Part shown: positions 24,001 to 36,651 of the stretch, in pieces
How the letters are laid out: each line of letters begins with the position of its first letter
Numbering within the stretch: the stretch's first letter is position 1
DNA from: Phalacrocorax aristotelis
Taxonomy: Eukaryota > Chordata > Aves > Suliformes > Phalacrocoracidae
Assembly (NCBI RefSeq): GCF_949628215.1
Contig: NC_134277.1
Location: forward strand, 31,695,058 to 31,759,057
Direction of reading: 5' to 3'
Length of the DNA stretch: 64,000 nt
The notes under the pieces: generated by a model
The model's input: only the letters and a program-made list of their open reading frames with translations
Database searches by the model: none
Told to the model about the DNA's origin: nothing
Position numbers and translations under genes: made by a program

Positions 24001-27000
24001 CTTTATGAATAAAACTATGCAAATGCGACAGACCCTGGTTTGTGAGCCAGGGAATGGTAGTAAGAATATTATTCATTCAATATTGCTCCATCATTCCTTC
24101 AACTCTACAAAATACCTTAGGAATAGGTGGAATTGTACGAGGACAGAACAACCTCCTAGTAAATGCAGAGTATGTCTGATGTGCAAGCACACTGCTTGAG
24201 CTTTTCTGCTATTAAGGTTACAAAGCCTCCAAAACCATCAACTTGATTCTACCCTTTTCATTTGAGTAGAGCTGCCATTATGGGTCCTGGTTAGGAGGAG
24301 ATGCTTGTGCTGACAGCAGTCCTGAAGAAATCAGGGATATGCCCATATGTCAGATGCCAAGACATCTTGTGGGAATTTCAAGTAGGAGTAGGACCAAAAA
24401 CTGAGCGTGGAGTACTTGGCTCCCAAAACAACTTGTATCACACAGCGGCATGAAGCTGCCACTCAGTCAAAACATAGCACTGAGCTTTCCACAGGACCTG
24501 TATCTCTCCCTTGCCATCAAACTCCTGCCAGCTATCTTGACCTCCAGTCTAGGAAAGAACTGCAGCCTGGGAAACCACTTCTGCAGGGCTGCTAAATTCC
24601 TCAGCAGACAACCAAGGAGGGGATAGGATTCAGTGCGGCAGCTTTGCCTGAATTCACCGCTCCTTATGAGGGTCACATAGCCCTCTGTGTGTGGAGAAGT
24701 AGGAAATTGCATCCAGCACACAGCCGCTGAATTAGATGCAGCTGGATTCAGCTCCAGATCAGATGAATCCTTGTGGGACCATTCCTCACCCATATCTCAA
24801 TATGTACCTATAAAGCAGGAAATATACTTCCCGATCCCATAATATTGTGAGGAAAAACTGTACAGCACTCAGTGCAGTTAGGAAGGTTATAACTGCTTAG
24901 GAATATGGAGAACCTCAGGTAATTGTTTATCTGTTTCACGAAGCTGTACCTCCAAAGTACACAAATGACCTTGACTCAACTGAGGTTGACTGACTTCTGG
25001 TGAGGTAATGGCCTCCAAAATAACTTTGTACCTGGCCAAAAGCTAAACATGTGCTGAAACACATGCTAGGAAAGGAATCAGCTTTTCCACCATGCCTGAT
25101 GCAAACATATTTTTATACTTCTTTTGCAATCTTTGTAACCTATTATTCACAAAATAGATAACATTTCTTTAGGGACCTGCTCCCCAGTAATACTTTAGGT
25201 GTAAGCAGGACATGCTTCAATGAAGAAACACTGTTATGACTCTATCAATAGGTAAGAAAAATGAGTTGAGTGAGGCTCAATAAAACTATTCACAAATATA
25301 AACTATACACTTTAATTCCTCTCAAATGCAATTGCAGGTGCCCTGATATCCCAAAAATTGTGAGACCTGAAACACAATGTTAGTTTTAGACCTTTTAGGT
25401 TTTTCGTGTTTTAAGAAGAAACCCATGATCCAAAGGTATTAGACAGGACTGAAAATTTGCTAGTTGAACATCAAAGGCTGATATAACCAGCCAATAGCAT
25501 TAATTCTTAGCTGCCAAGGAATATTCCTAGCTGTAGATCTCAAAGCATTTCAAAAAGGCAGGAGAATCCCGTTTGTCACAAGGGGTGACAGAAGAATAAG
25601 GAGCTTTGCAAAAGAGCAAGTAATTCTGTAAACACAACCCAGGCTGTCTGGGTCACAAGTCAATGCTGAACACCCTTACTCTCGATCTGGCAAAGCGAGT
25701 AAGGGTTTGAAACCTTTCTGTCTGTATGTTTCAGCAAGAAAGACGTATTTAATAATGCATAATATCCTTATATAGACTTATAGTGGTCTTTATGCTCAAA
25801 TATTTAATACACTGAGACTAAATATTGTAGATATTTGCATTTTGTATTGTTTCTCTGCCACAGTACTGCCTGTAAGATATGTTAACCCTTCTGAGTAAGT
25901 TGATATGTCTGCCTTAGCTTCCTGAAAAGCGGATTTTCACAATGAAAGAGTGTAAAACATGGAAGAAGAACCCAAGCCAAGTGAAGTACATAGGATAAAA
26001 AGAGAAAAGGATTGTTCTCATCTGAAGAGAAGAAACAGCAGATTACAGTGTTCTGGTGGTGACAGAGGTACAAAACAAAAATAACTAATAGCCTGTTACA
26101 GCTCAGAAGACACTACAGAAGAAAAACAAATGGATTTGCATGGAGAAGACAGCAAACAACTGGATGCCACAGCCCAGTTCTTTACTTTTTATCTTCATTT
26201 GCATTTGTGCTGATTGGTTTGACCTTGCTTGATTCACACTCCCTATAAAAGAATAAATGTATAAAGAAAGGGCACAGCCAGAATGAATCAGTGTCTTCAT
26301 AGCAAGTAAACACAAAAAAGAACACCAATAAGGCATACAAGATTAGCTTCATCCATATGATAATGAGGTAGAATAGGGATATTTTGGGCCCAGTCCTGTT
26401 GAATTCAACAGACTTCAGGGTTCTTGTTTTATCTGAACTGTAAAGAAGAAATTGTAGCACCACTGTGAAATGCTGGAGATCTTACCAAGCCATTAAGTGG
26501 AGTTCTGCTGCCAGCAGATCTTGACAAAAACTGATGCTTCAGATTGTGTTTGGCCTTTAATCTCCATCCCTTCTCAGTTCAGGATTCCACCTGTTCAAAG
26601 AATGCTCACACATTCAGGAAACCATACATCACGTAGGGGTATAAAAAAGGCAGAGAGATATCAAGTTTGTAGACCTTAAGGCAGACTCAGAGAAAATATT
26701 TGAACTGTGTACACTAAAACATTGTGACTAAATATTCTTCTAACTTCTTCTGACAGAGTTGATTATATTTGTCATCCTAAAGTCTCTGCTACCTGTTGGA
26801 ATTATTATACTTAACCTTAAAGTCACTAACTATAATTCTTTTTCTTGAAGTCTTGTGAACACATTCTGTTTTACAGTTCTCAGGTGAAGCTGAAAACTTT
26901 TCTATTGTTATGCAGAAACTTGCAGAAAATAAATGGATTATCTTATTGCAGTAACAGGAATCTGTTAAAAGTTCTTCCCCTCAGAGATCTTCTCAGTCCT

Positions 27001-30000
27001 TTCTAATTTCCACATGCATTCTGAAACTGCAAAAAGGAGAAACAAAAAGTTTTAAATTTTTTACTCTGAATATATTACATATTGGTGCAGCTCTTCTTCT
27101 GGTCTGTTCCTGGAGATCTGACTGTTGTCAGTTTATTTTTAGTCCTCCCTGATCCACTTCCATATCTTTTCTACCTGACTCACCAAAAATCAGCCTGTGT
27201 GCTCCCTTTCCAGGGCAATGAGAGCAGCTGCTTCTAAAATATCATACAATTTTAGTAGTAGATTTTATGTACTGGGAAGAATTTACTCCAGCTTTTTTGT
27301 CTAATTCTGACAGACCGGAACAAATGTCTTACGGGGATCACACTAAGTTGATTCTTACAGCTTCAGGATGGCAGGATCATTAATGACATCTCTTAATAGA
27401 AGCACTTATATATTAATAATGTATACATTAATTACATGGCTATTATATAAAGTGCCTATAGAGTCTATGTACATGAATAGTATCCATGTAGTAAATCACA
27501 AAGCTATATGTCAACTGTAATTATCCACGCATTCTTAACTTTCTTTTTCCTGCTCCATTGGGCAACCTCACATTCCAGCAGCCTGGAAAACCTAATCTTC
27601 CTTTCTTTTCTTTTCTGGTATAGCTTCCCTCCTTTTCCCACAAAATTTGGAGCTTCCTTCCAAAATTAGAACACACTAAAGATCACAATAGACTAACTTC
27701 ATTAAAGCTCAAATTCTCCTTAAAAACAGGTTTCTACATCTAGAAAACCAGTGTGTGATAACTGACATTTTAGTAAGCTTCTAGATCCTGAGATTTTCAA
27801 ATATGGAAAATACAATTTTAAGTCCTCAACGTCTACATTCTCAAACATTCTCAAGACATTTTTAGAGCTTCCTTCCTATAGCCTTATCATGCTAAATTTA
27901 TAACATGAGGTGGTTATTTCTGAGTCTTTACACCGAAAATATATGATAACAGTACAATATAAAAAAGTTTCAAAAGTCCCATTTTTTGCAGGTGGAGGGT
28001 TTCTTCCTTCCTATTGCCATTCTCCCAATTTCCACAGCCACAACACAACTGCGAAAGGTTTGGACAGGCCTACCGCTGAGTAAACTCTAGATTTCCTCAA
28101 ACAACTTGGGCCCAGAGAAATGTGTGACAAGAGACATCCAAGATAATTTTTGTTGTTTCAACAAAAAAGAGCAAGACAAAAACTTAAGATAGATTCAAAC
28201 ACATTAGCTCAGCTTCTAGAAGTGGTTTAGGCAAGACAGGAACCATCAACTTCTATCTTATAAATGTCTGAAACTATTGATAACTTTTCTTGAAAGTGCT
28301 TTGAATAAGCATGTGAGTGCACAAATATTAGTTAACAAACCTGTGCTGTTTCTCTAAGACACTCTACCTCAATCTCACTTTTAAATCCTTTGTCAGGACT
28401 TGAGAATTCCATCACAGTCATTAACTTCATAGGCAGACAAGTGATGAAGCCTGTGCCATTATTAAAAAATTTCTAAACATTCAAAGAATAGTTTTCTTTT
28501 TTTTTCAGCATATGAGGTTCAGAGAAAATAAAAGATCCTTGGGAATGTTGCTATAAAAGCCTTTTTTATTTTGGGGGTAGAGGCTGTAAAATGTACTTCT
28601 GCCTTCACAAATAAACAGCATGGAAATAACAAGCAGCTCGGGCATGGTAATACATCTCCTTCACATCCATTTCAATAAAAACATTATACCACATTGCTCC
28701 ATGATGTATTCTATAACTACGGCACAGCAACAACTGCATTCAGTAAAGAGTCAGTTACAGGCTTCAGCTTTAAATCTGAATTTCTTCTTTCAACAATAAG
28801 AATAGAGAAAAAGATTAGGAAGTTTGATAGGTATTCAATTTTTAAGGGGAAGCAGGGTCATGGGAAAAAAGGAAGCTACCCCATACCTCTATAAACATTA
28901 AAAGCCTGAGACACTGAACTGGCTTGCTTTTCTTGGTGCCCTTCTTGCTATGTATATAAGCCCCTCTGGATCCTTTTCCTTAGCAATAATGTTGCTGTCT
29001 ATGTACTGATTCCCCCTTTTTTTTTGATCTAAACAATATAGAGGTGCATTTTTTTTAACATGGTGACTTCTTAACACATCTGGCTGAACATTCCAGAGTG
29101 ACTTTTTCTTACCAAACTTGAGACCACTTCATATAGTGCAAAAATCCATTGGCTTGAGTTACTTACACCTCTAGACAGAAAGGGTATCCTGGGTGTGCAG
29201 TCCAACAGAAGCTGAACTCCTCTGATGCCCCAGAATTAAAGGTCTCTGAGCAAGTCATTCTAAGCTAATTTTTACTTCTCATGAGTTACAATTTACAGCT
29301 TGCAGTTGACAATTTGCAGCAAGACTGAGAGCTATGATCTTCTTTTCTTATGCTTAATGGTCTCAGGATTCTTTCTTTGCTCTTCCTTACTGGATATAGC
29401 CATACATGACACTCTGTCCTCCTAATGCATCGAACTGCTGTCTGTCCCATTTAGGGCTTCTACGATAAAATTCAGCTCACACTTGCAATGGTTTTTTCGA
29501 CTGATACCATTTTGGGACAATGAGTCAGCAGGTCACGCTTCTATAGCTAGATCCTCTAGCATAAATTTTCAGAAATACTGACTTCTCATTACAGTTTATA
29601 CACAGGGTCATCCCCAAGTAACACAAATCAGCCAAATAAACCTGCCTTTTGTCTTCCAAAAATATTACTAACTGAAGACACCACATACATAGCATTTCCA
29701 GAGCTTTTTTCTGTCATTTTACATAAGAGATTTGTGTCTCTTGCTGTCTGTGTTTGTCATAGTCCTCCCATCATAATCCAAACCATCTTGTCATGAGAAA
29801 TCTCAGTGTATATCCGCACCTGCTTTCAGAGAGTCAGATGCACTGGTCTGTTGATACAATTTATATAAATGCATGAAGTCACCTAAGGTTTTAAGCAAGA
29901 GTCCAAGTCTGATAAAATTAGGATATGTACTGCTTAATGTTATCTGTTGAGGATGGAACTTAGAGCATTATGGAATATGTTATTGATAGAGTTAGAGGCA

Positions 30001-32148
30001 ATATGAGAAGGGAAAGACATTCATTAGTGTGGTTTTCCCTCCCTCCTTATTTTGGAGGGTTATAACTTCTGAGTCCTGCTTCAACCCGATACGTTTCTAA
30101 ATAGCCTTATCTTGCTATATGCAAAAATTCCACACGGAGCAAAAACCTCATGGTAAAGTGTTAGGCGTTAAGTGGCAGAGATATAAGATGGGTATATTAC
30201 TCACTAACTGGTCAATTTTGTTTGTTTGTTTCTTCTTTTCTGAAAGACATGCAGTTCCCAGTTAAACACAAATGTGGCAATGTTTCTGTTCTCCCTTTAA
30301 AAATAACTCCAGCCCCAATGTCAGCAGCTTAGTAATCACGCGCAAGTCAACAATAGCTCTTTGTAAAGGGTGTGTTTGTTAGCAAGGAAAACAAATCCTC
30401 GAGGCAAAGGATTCCAGGTTCAAATTTACAGATTCAGCGTAAAAACAGCCAAACTAATTAAGCCAGTTATGTTACATCCTTTTTAGTTCAGTCACAGGAC
30501 CCCAGAAAAATGCAGGATACAGAACACTTCCTTGTGCCACCAGAACTTTTGTGCCTTCATTTCAGATAGTACTCGCTTCCAGGAGATACCAAATCACCTG
30601 TAGCCAAAGGTCCGTCCATCCCAGGATAGACCAGCATCAGTGTTTAGAAAGACTATGGGAAGACGGTGATTTTGGCATGTCTCCGAAGGCCTGACAGTCT
30701 CTGTATTAGGGCACTTCCTGATTTGGACCAAGAGTTCAACTTCATCATCATGGTCGAGAATCACTGTTGGACATTCTTTCTATGTCTTTGTCTAAGCAAT
30801 TTTTCGTAATTCATTTAAGACTTGTGGCACCCAAAACAGCTTACATCAATGAATGTCACAAATTAATTATTGTGCTGTCTCATAAAGTACTTCCTTTATG
30901 TTCTTTAAATGCCTAAACTGCTTTTTTTTCTATTGCCCCTCCAATAAACTCTTATGAGACTCGAGACTCAGTAAATTTTGATTCCCTATTCTTCTTCTCC
31001 AACAATTCATGTTATAGACCTTGATTTTATTCCTTCTCCACTGTCTGTCCCAAGTTGAATCCTTTTATGTTTCTACTAATCCAAAACCCATTTGTAAGCC
31101 ATGCTAATTCTTATGATGTCTCTCAGTGTCTTTCTAGGTCTCCCATAACCTTAGACGTGGGGATCAGACCGCAGAAGTGGTCAGAGGGGCAAGAGAATGT
31201 TACATGATGTGTGGAGCTGCTTTCCTGGCATTTAGCTGGCATAAAGCATTAATAAGTCAAGCTGAAGTTCAAGGACTGGTTTTATCACAGCCAAGCTACG
31301 TTGCTTACCCAAAGCTAGATCATGATCATAGCAACTACTCAGTTAATAGATTGCACAGTTCCAGGAACCGACCTTTCCTTATGTGGCAGTGCTTCTTCAG
31401 TCATTGAGGCTAGATTCACAAAGAAACTATGTACTATAGAGCAGAGCATAAGAGCATCTAAAAGATAAGGTGTTACTGAGCAGAATATTCCCCTATGTAT
31501 TAGGAAGAATTAAACACCAAAAAAAATTCATGAAAGCTTGAGTGCTGAGCAGGCACATGCAAGCACTGCATAACACTAACAGTCCTCTTCTCGGTATAGG
31601 CATCTATTCTGGGCTCCAAGGAAATGTTTGACTGCCTCAGCTCCTGTGAACTCCCTCCTGCAGTGTATCCTGAAACTAGGAAATAATAACACAAAGCTGT
31701 TCTTCATTTTATGTCCCTCTAGAATCAGATCTAGGTCTTCACTCATTTTGTCTCTCCCACATTTCATTCCTGCAGGAAGCAGAGAAGCCCTGGTTCAGCT
31801 GATCAGCTTCTGAAAGATTTTGTGGAGGCCCTTGGGTATCCTAAATACTTATGGCTGGGCTTACAGAGCCTTGTAAGACGGAGCAGAGCGGTGGCTGAAA
31901 TTCCTTTGCAAGCTAGCCTTTGTGGCTAAATCTGCAATGTAGAAATTTGCTAGTCCCAAGAATGGCTGGAAGCTTAGTGCACTCAAGACTTCTAAATGGC
32001 CACATGATCTTCGTGAACAGCTGGGGAGGCAGCCTGACCCTACCAGCCACCTTTGCAGAGACCAATGATGAGCCACTTGTAGCAGGGACTGCAGCACATA
32101 CAGTCTGCCAGCACTGGTCACAAAAGACCACTGTAAGAGTTAAAGGGA
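15082..32148. other. Long non-coding stretch, no gene seen
   Basis: About 17 kb contains no supported exon. It has only short ORFs, scattered homopolymers, the AT/GT microsatellite at 19999-20047 and a 14-bp AT palindrome (27417-27430). Several subregions (about 16400-17100, 19680-19960, 22560-22800) lack visible repeats and carry TAATTA/ATTAAT or ACAAAG-type motifs, so they are the best guesses for conserved regulatory elements. This is impression only, since no alignment could be run. Confidence 0.5.
19999..20047. repeat. Compound (AT)n(GT)n(AT)n(AC)n microsatellite
   Basis: An AT stretch is followed by about eight GT units, AAATATATATATAT, and then AC units. The GT and AC blocks are complementary and flank the AT block, so the tract can fold on itself as a hairpin. 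It is likely polymorphic in length. Confidence 0.95.
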
Positions 32149-32179
32149 TGTATAGAGCTCCAGCAGAGAGCTCTATACA
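32149..32179. repeat. Perfect inverted repeat, 12-bp arms, 7-base loop
   Basis: The arm TGTATAGAGCTC (32149-32160) and its exact reverse complement GAGCTCTATACA (32168-32179) flank the loop CAGCAGA. The arms are mixed-sequence, not simple AT, so a chance origin is less likely than for the AT palindromes elsewhere. The flanks do not extend the pairing. Function is unknown; it is too short for a typical pre-miRNA hairpin. Confidence 0.85.
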
Positions 32180-32539
32180 AAAATGTAACGCGTTGGCTAC
32201 ATCAGTAGAATTCAGAACACGTACGTTTTTGTTTAATTTCATCTTTTATTATTGGTCTCATGCTATGCCCCAGGTCTTGACCATTTGTATATCTTTCTGT
32301 AAAATGTAACAAGTAAAAGTGTCCTGTATATATACCACACTAGATAGGCATACACATTACTAAAAACAGGCCACAGACTCTTTTAGCATAAAGCTACTTA
32401 GCTGACTTCAAGGAAGCCATGCTGATTTACACCAACCCACAGTCTGACCCATTATCCTGTAAGGTATTCTTTCTTTTTTCTTCTTAATTTTTTTTTTAAT
32501 ATAGTGGGACAATAAAGTCACTACATTTATAGCTCAGAA

Positions 32540-32660
32540 CACTCTCTGCATATTCCAATATCTTGTTTGCTCTTTTAACAGCTACCAAACACTGTGCAGA
32601 TGGTTTCACTAAATTATCAACAATCACTCCAAAGTCAGTTCTGATATTCCTGTGCTTAGG
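32540..32660 (-). mobile_element. Ancient CR1/L3-like LINE remnant
   Basis: Read on the plus strand, the series tgtttgctcttttaacagct, gcagatggtttcac, ttatcaacaatcactccaaa follows, in order, the reverse complement of the reverse-transcriptase 3' region of CR1/L3-type LINEs. The sense strand is therefore minus. It is heavily diverged, with no open frame. The match is from memory of the consensus wording, and the edges are approximate. Confidence 0.55.
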
Positions 32661-33760
32661 GATATACTACCGGGGCCAAACACATCCCTGGTGCAACTCT
32701 GTTAGCCTAACACATTTGGCCCACTGACCACAAAGTGCACTGCCTCCAATTACCTTCTCTCTCTTGCTCTTATCTCAGTTTACTGACTCTGTACTTATCT
32801 TAGTCCCTTCCTTATCTAAAACACTGCAATCTTCCAGGTCCCCTAATGCAGTTCATGATTTGACTCCTGTTGTTCTCATCTGATATTACGGTCCCTTTCT
32901 GTGTTTTACTTTCTCTCTTCCTTTTCCTGAAGCACTCCCATAAGCACTGGGGTCTTAAAATCACTGCTGTTTACAGAGTTTATTACTTTCCATCATTTCT
33001 TATGATTCTCCTGCAGCGTGTCTTTCAAATAATTATCTCTGATTTACTTTATCGGTCATATAACCTCCTTCCTGTACTAATCAGCTCTGGATTAGCTAGT
33101 TAGTAGGGCCAGATTGCCCTCGACAGACTTTCCCATCTCTGTGCCTCACCCAGGCATGCTGGGATCACGCTCTCTCTGGCTTTCTACATGCACACAGAGC
33201 TCCTCGGCAGGTCTTCCAGGGCAGGCTCACCCCAGCTGGCCAGGCAGCAGCCTTAACTGCATATTTCAGCAAACGACTCAAGATCTGAGGAGCCGGCACC
33301 TCTGCAGAAACATCTCCTTCTGCCTCTATTTAGGTCGTGTAGCCATATGCCACTCCCTATGCGAGGTTTTGCCTGAAAGCCACCATAGAGAGCCCTTTGC
33401 AGTACACCTGAAACACTCAACTCTCTACCTGAACTTCTACGAAGTACCATGGAACTAACAAACAAGCTCACAGTTCACTAAAATATCATGGGTGAGTGAA
33501 GAATTGGTTTGAACTATCTTCAGATAGATAGCTGGGTCGTGTCATGGAAGGGAGGGGAAAAGAAAACAGTGAAATCACCTCTACTCTTTCCTTTTTAGGG
33601 CAGCAGCAGGGAACTACCATAGCCTGTACTGTAGATTACACAGCAAAAATGATGTTTTGGACCCCAAGTATCTACCTGGTTATGGTCATGGTCCAAGTAT
33701 GTACCTGGAGCATGGAAAGAGATAGAGACATTTCTTCTGAAAACAAATCATAGCTACGCA

Positions 33761-33822
33761 TAAACTAACAACAAAAAAAACAAACCAAAAACAACGCCAA
33801 AAAAATCCCCCAAAAAACAACC
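33761..33822 (+). repeat. A/C-rich low-complexity tract
   Basis: About 60 bases consist almost only of A and C, with AAAC/CAAAA wording. It is the first of a series of similar tracts over the next 2.6 kb. Confidence 0.85.
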
Positions 33823-34736
33823 AATGGCTGTAATTGCCGCTCTACCGTGCAACTAAAAAGCATGACATGGGCAGAAAAGCCCACAGTGCTTTGCAAGAGT
33901 AAAGACACAGAATTATGTCTTACCAGATGCAAATCCTTGATTGTGACCCTGCTTCAGGGTTACCTTCCTGTAACCTCTATTAACAGCAGGAAGGTAATTT
34001 CCCAAAGAAACTTCAGAGTATGCTGTTTGTTTTTGAGGTCAGTCCAATAAAAGTATGTAATAAGGATAATACTGCAGCAGTATTAAAAGACATGATACAT
34101 TTCTAGGGTAAGTAACGCTATAGCTTTGGAGAACATGGTGTATGGACACCTTCTTGGAGATTATTTACCCCTTCTTTTGGTGCCTTGTTGCGTCATTTCC
34201 ACACAAAAACAATTCTTTAGGAAAATGTCAACAAGACTCTTCACAGGCATTTTCAGACTATTACATAAGAAGATGGCACAGCTACTTCCTTCCCACAGAA
34301 ATTAAATTGGTGTTCAATGGGGAAAACAGTATTTCAACCTCCCGAGGTAAAAGATGAAGTTAATTTTACCTACCTACACAGTCACGAAAGCTGAGTGGTA
34401 ACGTACAGTGCTTTGCTGATGCATCTATGATTCTTAGGGATCTGACAGACATCCTCTCAGTAATCTTGTAGTTTTAAAGTGCTACTGCCCCTGGCTTCCC
34501 ATCCCCCTGCTCTGCCAGAGATTACCACTCCTGTAGCAGAAGCAACAGAAGATGATGCACTGTAGTTCCCTCTTCCATAAGAGAACAAGGAAGGCAGGGC
34601 TCAGTCACCTACTGTAGATGCTCCAGTTTCAGCCTGGTATCTCAGCAAAATGCAGGGGGCTCTGAACTGGAGTTTCTGAGGCACAGGCACCTGCTCCCAG
34701 CTTCTACCTCCTTTCCAAGCAGAGTAGCCTCTGATT

Positions 34737-34828
34737 AAAAACCAAACCAAACCAAACCAAACACACTCAAAAACCCCAACATTCCACACACAGAAAAGCC
34801 AAAAACCAAAAACCAAAACCAAAAACCA
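34737..34828 (+). repeat. (CCAAA)n / (CCAAAAA)n simple repeat
   Basis: Two blocks, 34737-34763 with five-base CCAAA units and 34797-34828 with CCAAAAA-type units, flank a short A/C-rich spacer. A minus-strand ORF through it is an artefact of the repeat. Confidence 0.9.
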
Positions 34829-35131
34829 GCAGAGAGAACCAAGAAATTGTTCTCCTATGCTTTTACAGCTAGATCCAAGTATTTCAAAGTGATGATTCTT
34901 AGGGTGTAAGAAGCTATATTAATTAGGAATCCCAAAACACCTTGGAAGAAGAGTATTCAGAAAAGTCCTCAGTGCTAATAACGTGAGCACTGAATAGGGC
35001 TGTTCATGGGCGCTATTACCTGTAATACGTGAGTTGAAGCTAATGCTCTTCAGAAGAGAAAGTACACCCATTAACAATTCAAAGATTTCCTCACAATACC
35101 TTTTGCACACATTGATCTATTTCCTGCTATT

Positions 35132-35180
35132 AAAAAAAAAAAAAACCAACACCAAAAAAAAAAAACACAAACAAGGCAAA
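35132..35180 (+). repeat. A-rich tract with CCAACACC interruption
   Basis: A14 and A12 runs are separated by a C-containing spacer, followed by ACACAAAC. Confidence 0.9.
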
Positions 35181-35910
35181 AATATTTACTAGATGATATT
35201 GTTCTGTCAAGATTCACTTGCAGCCCAAAACAGTCAGATATCCAAGGCAATAAACCTCTAAGCACTAATCCCTGGGGAACGGTCCCAGGTACCAGAGAAT
35301 CCTAAAGACAAAAAGATTCTGAGCAAAGGGGTCTTCGCAGGGAATTACTGGAGAAAAGAATCTTTAATGTTCCTGTATCCCAGTTTCCCCTAGTTACCAC
35401 AGCAGCCAACTCTTAAGTAAAGCAGGCAGATTTGGTCTGACAAGCAGATGAAATTCATGCTTTCAGAGAATGTTAAGATTTGCACCATAGTTGGTGTGTG
35501 GGAAAGTTAGACTGGTGTGACCTTGGAGAGAAAAGGCTTCAGCTCTCTGTCATGGAAAGTCATATCCCTAAGGCAAAATTTGTGTGTTGCCCTAAACCTG
35601 TAATCTTACCTCCTACAAATGGGTTCTGAGGGGATCTGCCAAGTCCTTATCTAATTTCACCTCCGTTCAGGTACCAGCGCAACTGCACTGCCATGGCAGA
35701 GGAAACCTGAGCACCTACAGCCATAACACAGCGCCTGGGTCTTGCTGTGATGCCTCCTGGACTTGCTTCACAGGAGCACCACCGTGGGCTGCCCATTGCT
35801 GTGGGCAGCAAAAAGCCACAAAAGCAAACATGCGCAAGCTAACTCCATTACAGCTCCTCCCAAAAACACAGGTGAAGTCTGCAGTTTCCCTCCACTTATG
35901 GCACAGCTTG

Positions 35911-35967
35911 AAAACAAAAAACAAAAAAACTCCAACCAACCCAAAGAAAACCCAGCACACCCCCCCC
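35911..35967 (+). repeat. A/C-rich tract ending in C8
   Basis: AAAACAAAAAACAAAAAAAC-type wording is followed by CCAACC units and a run of eight C (35960-35967). Confidence 0.85.
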
Positions 35968-36333
35968 AGCTCTAAACAACCCACATGCAAATTCAGTAGG
36001 GTAGTAAAATGCCCTGTGAAAATGTGTAAAGTGTTCTTAGTCAGAATCACTCTGTCTCTAAATTTACATAGACGATCCTCCTGCCTTTTGTCAGTCAAAG
36101 ACGATGCTTTGGCAATCTAACTCCTGGCTATAACTCACATATACATACACACGAATTGTACATACTCCTCACTTCTCATTTTTCCCTTTTGGTTACATTT
36201 TGCAGGAAGCCGTTCCGGGCTCTGGGGACAGACCTTCATCTCCTCCAGAATAAGAACCTTACTGCAGGGGTTTCTCCAGTCCAAATGGTTAGGAATCCAA
36301 TACACAACAATCTTGCAGAAATCAGCTGCCAGA

Positions 36334-36339
36334 TTTATT
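36334..36339 (-). terminator. Candidate ETV1 polyadenylation signal AATAAA
   Basis: On the minus strand a canonical AATAAA is followed about 20 bases on by a CA-type cleavage context and then the U/G-rich element TTGTTGTGT. It is the only AATAAA on the ETV1 strand between the stop codon (38942) and this point; an ATTAAA variant occurs at 38139-38144. This gives a 3' UTR of about 2.6 kb. Use of the site is inferred, and longer isoforms are possible. Confidence 0.45.
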
Positions 36340-36349
36340 ATTCTACCTG

Positions 36350-36398
36350 AAAACCCCAAACAACCAAAAAAAAAAAAAAACCCCAAACAAACAAAAAA
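36350..36398 (+). repeat. A/C-rich tract with A15
   Basis: CCCCAAACAACC is followed by A15 and then CCCCAAACAAAC. It lies just upstream (in transcript sense) of the candidate poly(A) signal, where it reads as G/U-rich. Confidence 0.9.
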
Positions 36399-36600
36399 GT
36401 GGAATAAAAACAGACTTTAAATAAACCTCTTAGGTACATTTTAAAAAGGGTTAATCAGTTCAGTGAAAGACTTTTATATCTTCTGCTGAGAGATCATGTA
36501 ATGTTGGTCTGATTGCTTGTTTTGTTCAGTGAGTCACTACCATATACAGATATATATATATTTCTTCTTAAATATTACACATTTGATGCATTTTTCCCTC

Positions 36601-36651
36601 TTTTTTTTTTTCTCTTTTTTTCTTTTTTTTTCTTTTTTTTTTTCCTTTTTT
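36601..36651 (+). repeat. Polypyrimidine (T>C) tract, ~50 bases
   Basis: Long T runs are broken by single C or CC. The ORFs across it on both strands (F-rich and K-rich) are low-complexity artefacts. Confidence 0.95.

Larger units (their letters stand above)
32661..36314. other. Non-coding flank between old LINE and ETV1 3' end
   Basis: No exon is supported. The stretch is notable for repeated A/C-rich tracts on the plus strand (33761-33822, 34737-34828, 35132-35180, 35911-35967), read as T/G-rich on the strand of ETV1. A GC-richer patch at 33110-33460 contains a 114-codon plus-strand ORF without recognisable motifs. If the ETV1 3' UTR is longer than proposed, part of this stretch would belong to it. 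Confidence 0.5.

Noticed and set aside
24467..24793. 108-codon minus-strand ORF
   Set aside because: No motif, no splice context, no neighbour; consistent with chance.
31861..32309. Three overlapping ORFs of 86-129 codons on both strands
   Set aside because: Open frames on both strands reflect a locally GC-richer patch; none has a known domain.
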